Shown piece after piece: positions 5,289-6,419 of a stretch of 6,419 nt of DNA. Within the stretch, counting starts at the first letter, position 1; every line of letters begins with the position of its first letter. The notes beneath the pieces were generated by a model. That model worked only from the letters and a program-made list of their open reading frames with translations, had not been told where the DNA came from and did no database searches. Made by a program: the position numbers and the translations under genes. The stretch comes from Actinomycetes bacterium (GTDB lineage: Bacteria; Actinomycetota; Acidimicrobiia; Acidimicrobiales; Bog-793), in contig JAJYGM010000320.1 of NCBI GenBank assembly GCA_021785095.1, forward strand, positions 1-6,419. The letters are read 5' to 3'.

Positions 5289-6419
5289 GTGAGCTTTCTT
5301 GGCAATCGCGTCCTGCGCAAGGAGGACGCGAAGTTCCTCACCGTCGGCGGCTCGTACGTCGACGACCTCCACCTGCCGTCCGCGCTGTGGGTCGGCTTCC
5401 TCCACTCCCCCATCGCGCACGCCCGCGTCACCCGGCTCGACGTCTCCGCGGCCCGTTCCGCGTCCGGAGTGGTGGATGTGCTGACGGGCGCCGACCTCGG
5501 CCTCCCGCCGCTCCCTCCCGAGCTCCCCATGCTCAACCCGCAGATGACGCGCCCTCTCCTCTGCGAGGGAAAGGTCCGGTTCGTCGGTGACCTCGTCGCG
5601 GCAGTCGTGGCCGAGTCGCGCCCCGCGGCGGTCGACGCCCTCGAGCTGATCGAGGTCGACTACGACCCGCTGCCAGCCGTGGTCGACCCCGAGGAGTCGC
5701 TCGCGGGCACGACGTTGCTCTTCGAGCAGGCGGGGACGAACGTCGCCTTCGAAGCGTCGTTCGGGCACGACGAGTCGCTCTTCGACGATTGCGAGGTCGT
5801 CGTGAGCCAGCGCATCGTCAACCAGCGGCTGGCTCCCTGCCCGCTCGAGGTGCGCGCGGCGGCCGCTTGGGTCGAAGAGGACGGGCGGCTCACCGTCTTC
5901 GCCTCGAGCCAGGCTCCGTTCGGGTTGCGAGACGCGCTCGCCCGCGAGCTCGGCCTCGAGACCGGCGCCGTGCACGTCGTGTCGCCCGACGTCGGCGGCG
6001 GCTTCGGCTCGAAGGCTCCCACGTACCCCGAGGAGCTGCTCGTCGCGGCGCTCGCCTGGCGGCTGCGCCGTCCGGTGCGCTGGGTGGAGACGCGCTCGGA
6101 GAGCATGGTGAGCCTCGGCCACGGGCGAGCTCAAGTCCAGCAGGTGACGATCGGCGGGTCGCGCGCCGGGCGCGTCCAGGCGTACCGGCTGGAGATCCTC
6201 CAGGACGCGGGGGCGTACCCCGCCATCGGCGCGTTCCTGCCGATGTTCACGCGCATGATGCTCACCGGCACCTACGACATCACCAAGGTCGAGTGCAACT
6301 TCACCTCGGTCGTCACCAACACCACGCAGCTCGTGCCCTACCGCGGCGCGGGCAGACCGGAAGCGACCGCGGCCGTCGAGCGGGCGATGGACCTGTTCGC
6401 AGCAGAGATCGGGCTCGAC
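5289..6419 (+). CDS. molybdopterin-binding large subunit of a xanthine dehydrogenase/aldehyde oxidase-family enzyme (3' truncated)
   Basis: 377 residues are visible with no stop; family members run to about 760-800, so roughly the first half is present. The N-terminal a/b hammerhead domain contains GNRVLRKEDAKFLTVGGSYV (5-24), SPIAHARV and GKVRFVGDLVAAVVAES. The Mo-pterin domain begins near residue 165 and contains VSPDVGGGFGSKAPTYPEE, with the cofactor-binding GGGFGSK at 236-242. The active-site loop reads PYRGAGRPEA (350-359). This is the form II (AYRGAGR-like) type, not the VAYRCSFR loop of true CO dehydrogenase CoxL, so a CO-oxidising role is unlikely. Expected substrates are aldehydes, purines, N-heterocycles or other hydroxylatable compounds. 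The enzyme needs an FAD medium subunit and a [2Fe-2S] small subunit, neither seen here, so they probably follow downstream. It is divergent from fhs across 175 bp and starts with GTG. The superfamily call is firm; the substrate is unknown. Confidence 0.94.
   Translation, partial: MSFLGNRVLRKEDAKFLTVGGSYVDDLHLPSALWVGFLHSPIAHARVTRLDVSAARSASGVVDVLTGADLGLPPLPPELPMLNPQMTRPLLCEGKVRFVGDLVAAVVAESRPAAVDALELIEVDYDPLPAVVDPEESLAGTTLLFEQAGTNVAFEASFGHDESLFDDCEVVVSQRIVNQRLAPCPLEVRAAAAWVEEDGRLTVFASSQAPFGLRDALARELGLETGAVHVVSPDVGGGFGSKAPTYPEELLVAALAWRLRRPVRWVETRSESMVSLGHGRAQVQQVTIGGSRAGRVQAYRLEILQDAGAYPAIGAFLPMFTRMMLTGTYDITKVECNFTSVVTNTTQLVPYRGAGRPEATAAVERAMDLFAAEIGLD

Noticed and set aside
3617..5590. 657-codon open frame on the plus strand opposite fhs
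   Set aside because: It is antisense to an unmistakable fhs gene and runs through the divergent control region. Its composition is that of GC-rich shadow frames, with no recognisable domain.
5028..6134. 368-codon open frame on the minus strand opposite the Mo-subunit gene
   Set aside because: It is the complement of a clear molybdopterin-subunit coding sequence and overlaps the fhs start. No family features are visible.
5289..6419. Naming the gene coxL (CO dehydrogenase)
   Set aside because: The active-site loop is PYRGAGR, not VAYRCSFR, so the CO dehydrogenase name is not supported.

Overview
The window is GC-rich, with C/G-heavy third codon positions, Shine-Dalgarno sites of the GGAG/GAGG type, one GTG start and what looks like a leaderless gene. 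This suits a high-GC actinobacterium. An environmental lineage such as Acidimicrobiia is a guess; no rRNA or other phylogenetic marker is present. No tRNA, CRISPR, transposase, integrase or other mobile-element sequence was seen.

Layout. (1) 1-1555, plus strand: the 3' part of a thiamine-diphosphate E1 alpha gene, then a complete E1 beta gene overlapping it by one base. Together they encode an alpha2beta2 2-oxoacid/acetoin dehydrogenase E1. (2) 1556-1752: a spacer with a possible weak promoter, then 1753-2268, plus strand: a 171-aa single-domain cupin closely resembling 2,4'-dihydroxyacetophenone dioxygenase-type proteins. (3) 2269-2417: a convergent spacer holding four 14-bp tandem repeats. 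(4) 2418-5113, minus strand: a two-gene C1-folate unit, fhs (formate-tetrahydrofolate ligase) followed by a folD homologue. (5) 5114-5288: a divergent control region. (6) 5289-6419, plus strand: the first 377 codons of a molybdopterin-binding large subunit of the xanthine dehydrogenase/CO dehydrogenase superfamily. It runs off the window.

How the genes may fit together. E1 alpha/beta decarboxylate a 2-oxoacid or cleave acetoin. The cupin family includes enzymes that cut a C-C bond beside a ketone with O2; 2,4'-dihydroxyacetophenone dioxygenase releases formate. Fhs captures formate as 10-formyl-tetrahydrofolate, and FolD-type enzymes interconvert that with methylene-tetrahydrofolate. The Mo hydroxylase would oxidise an aldehyde, heterocycle or similar substrate. 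A catabolic island with C1 recovery is therefore plausible, but this is inference from adjacency.

The most unusual item is the folD homologue. It keeps the dinucleotide-binding half and overall fold signatures but has replaced the catalytic lysine (Leu53), the paired glutamine (Leu97) and the Asp-Gly of the DVDG motif (Glu120-Ala121). It is probably not an ordinary bifunctional dehydrogenase/cyclohydrolase.
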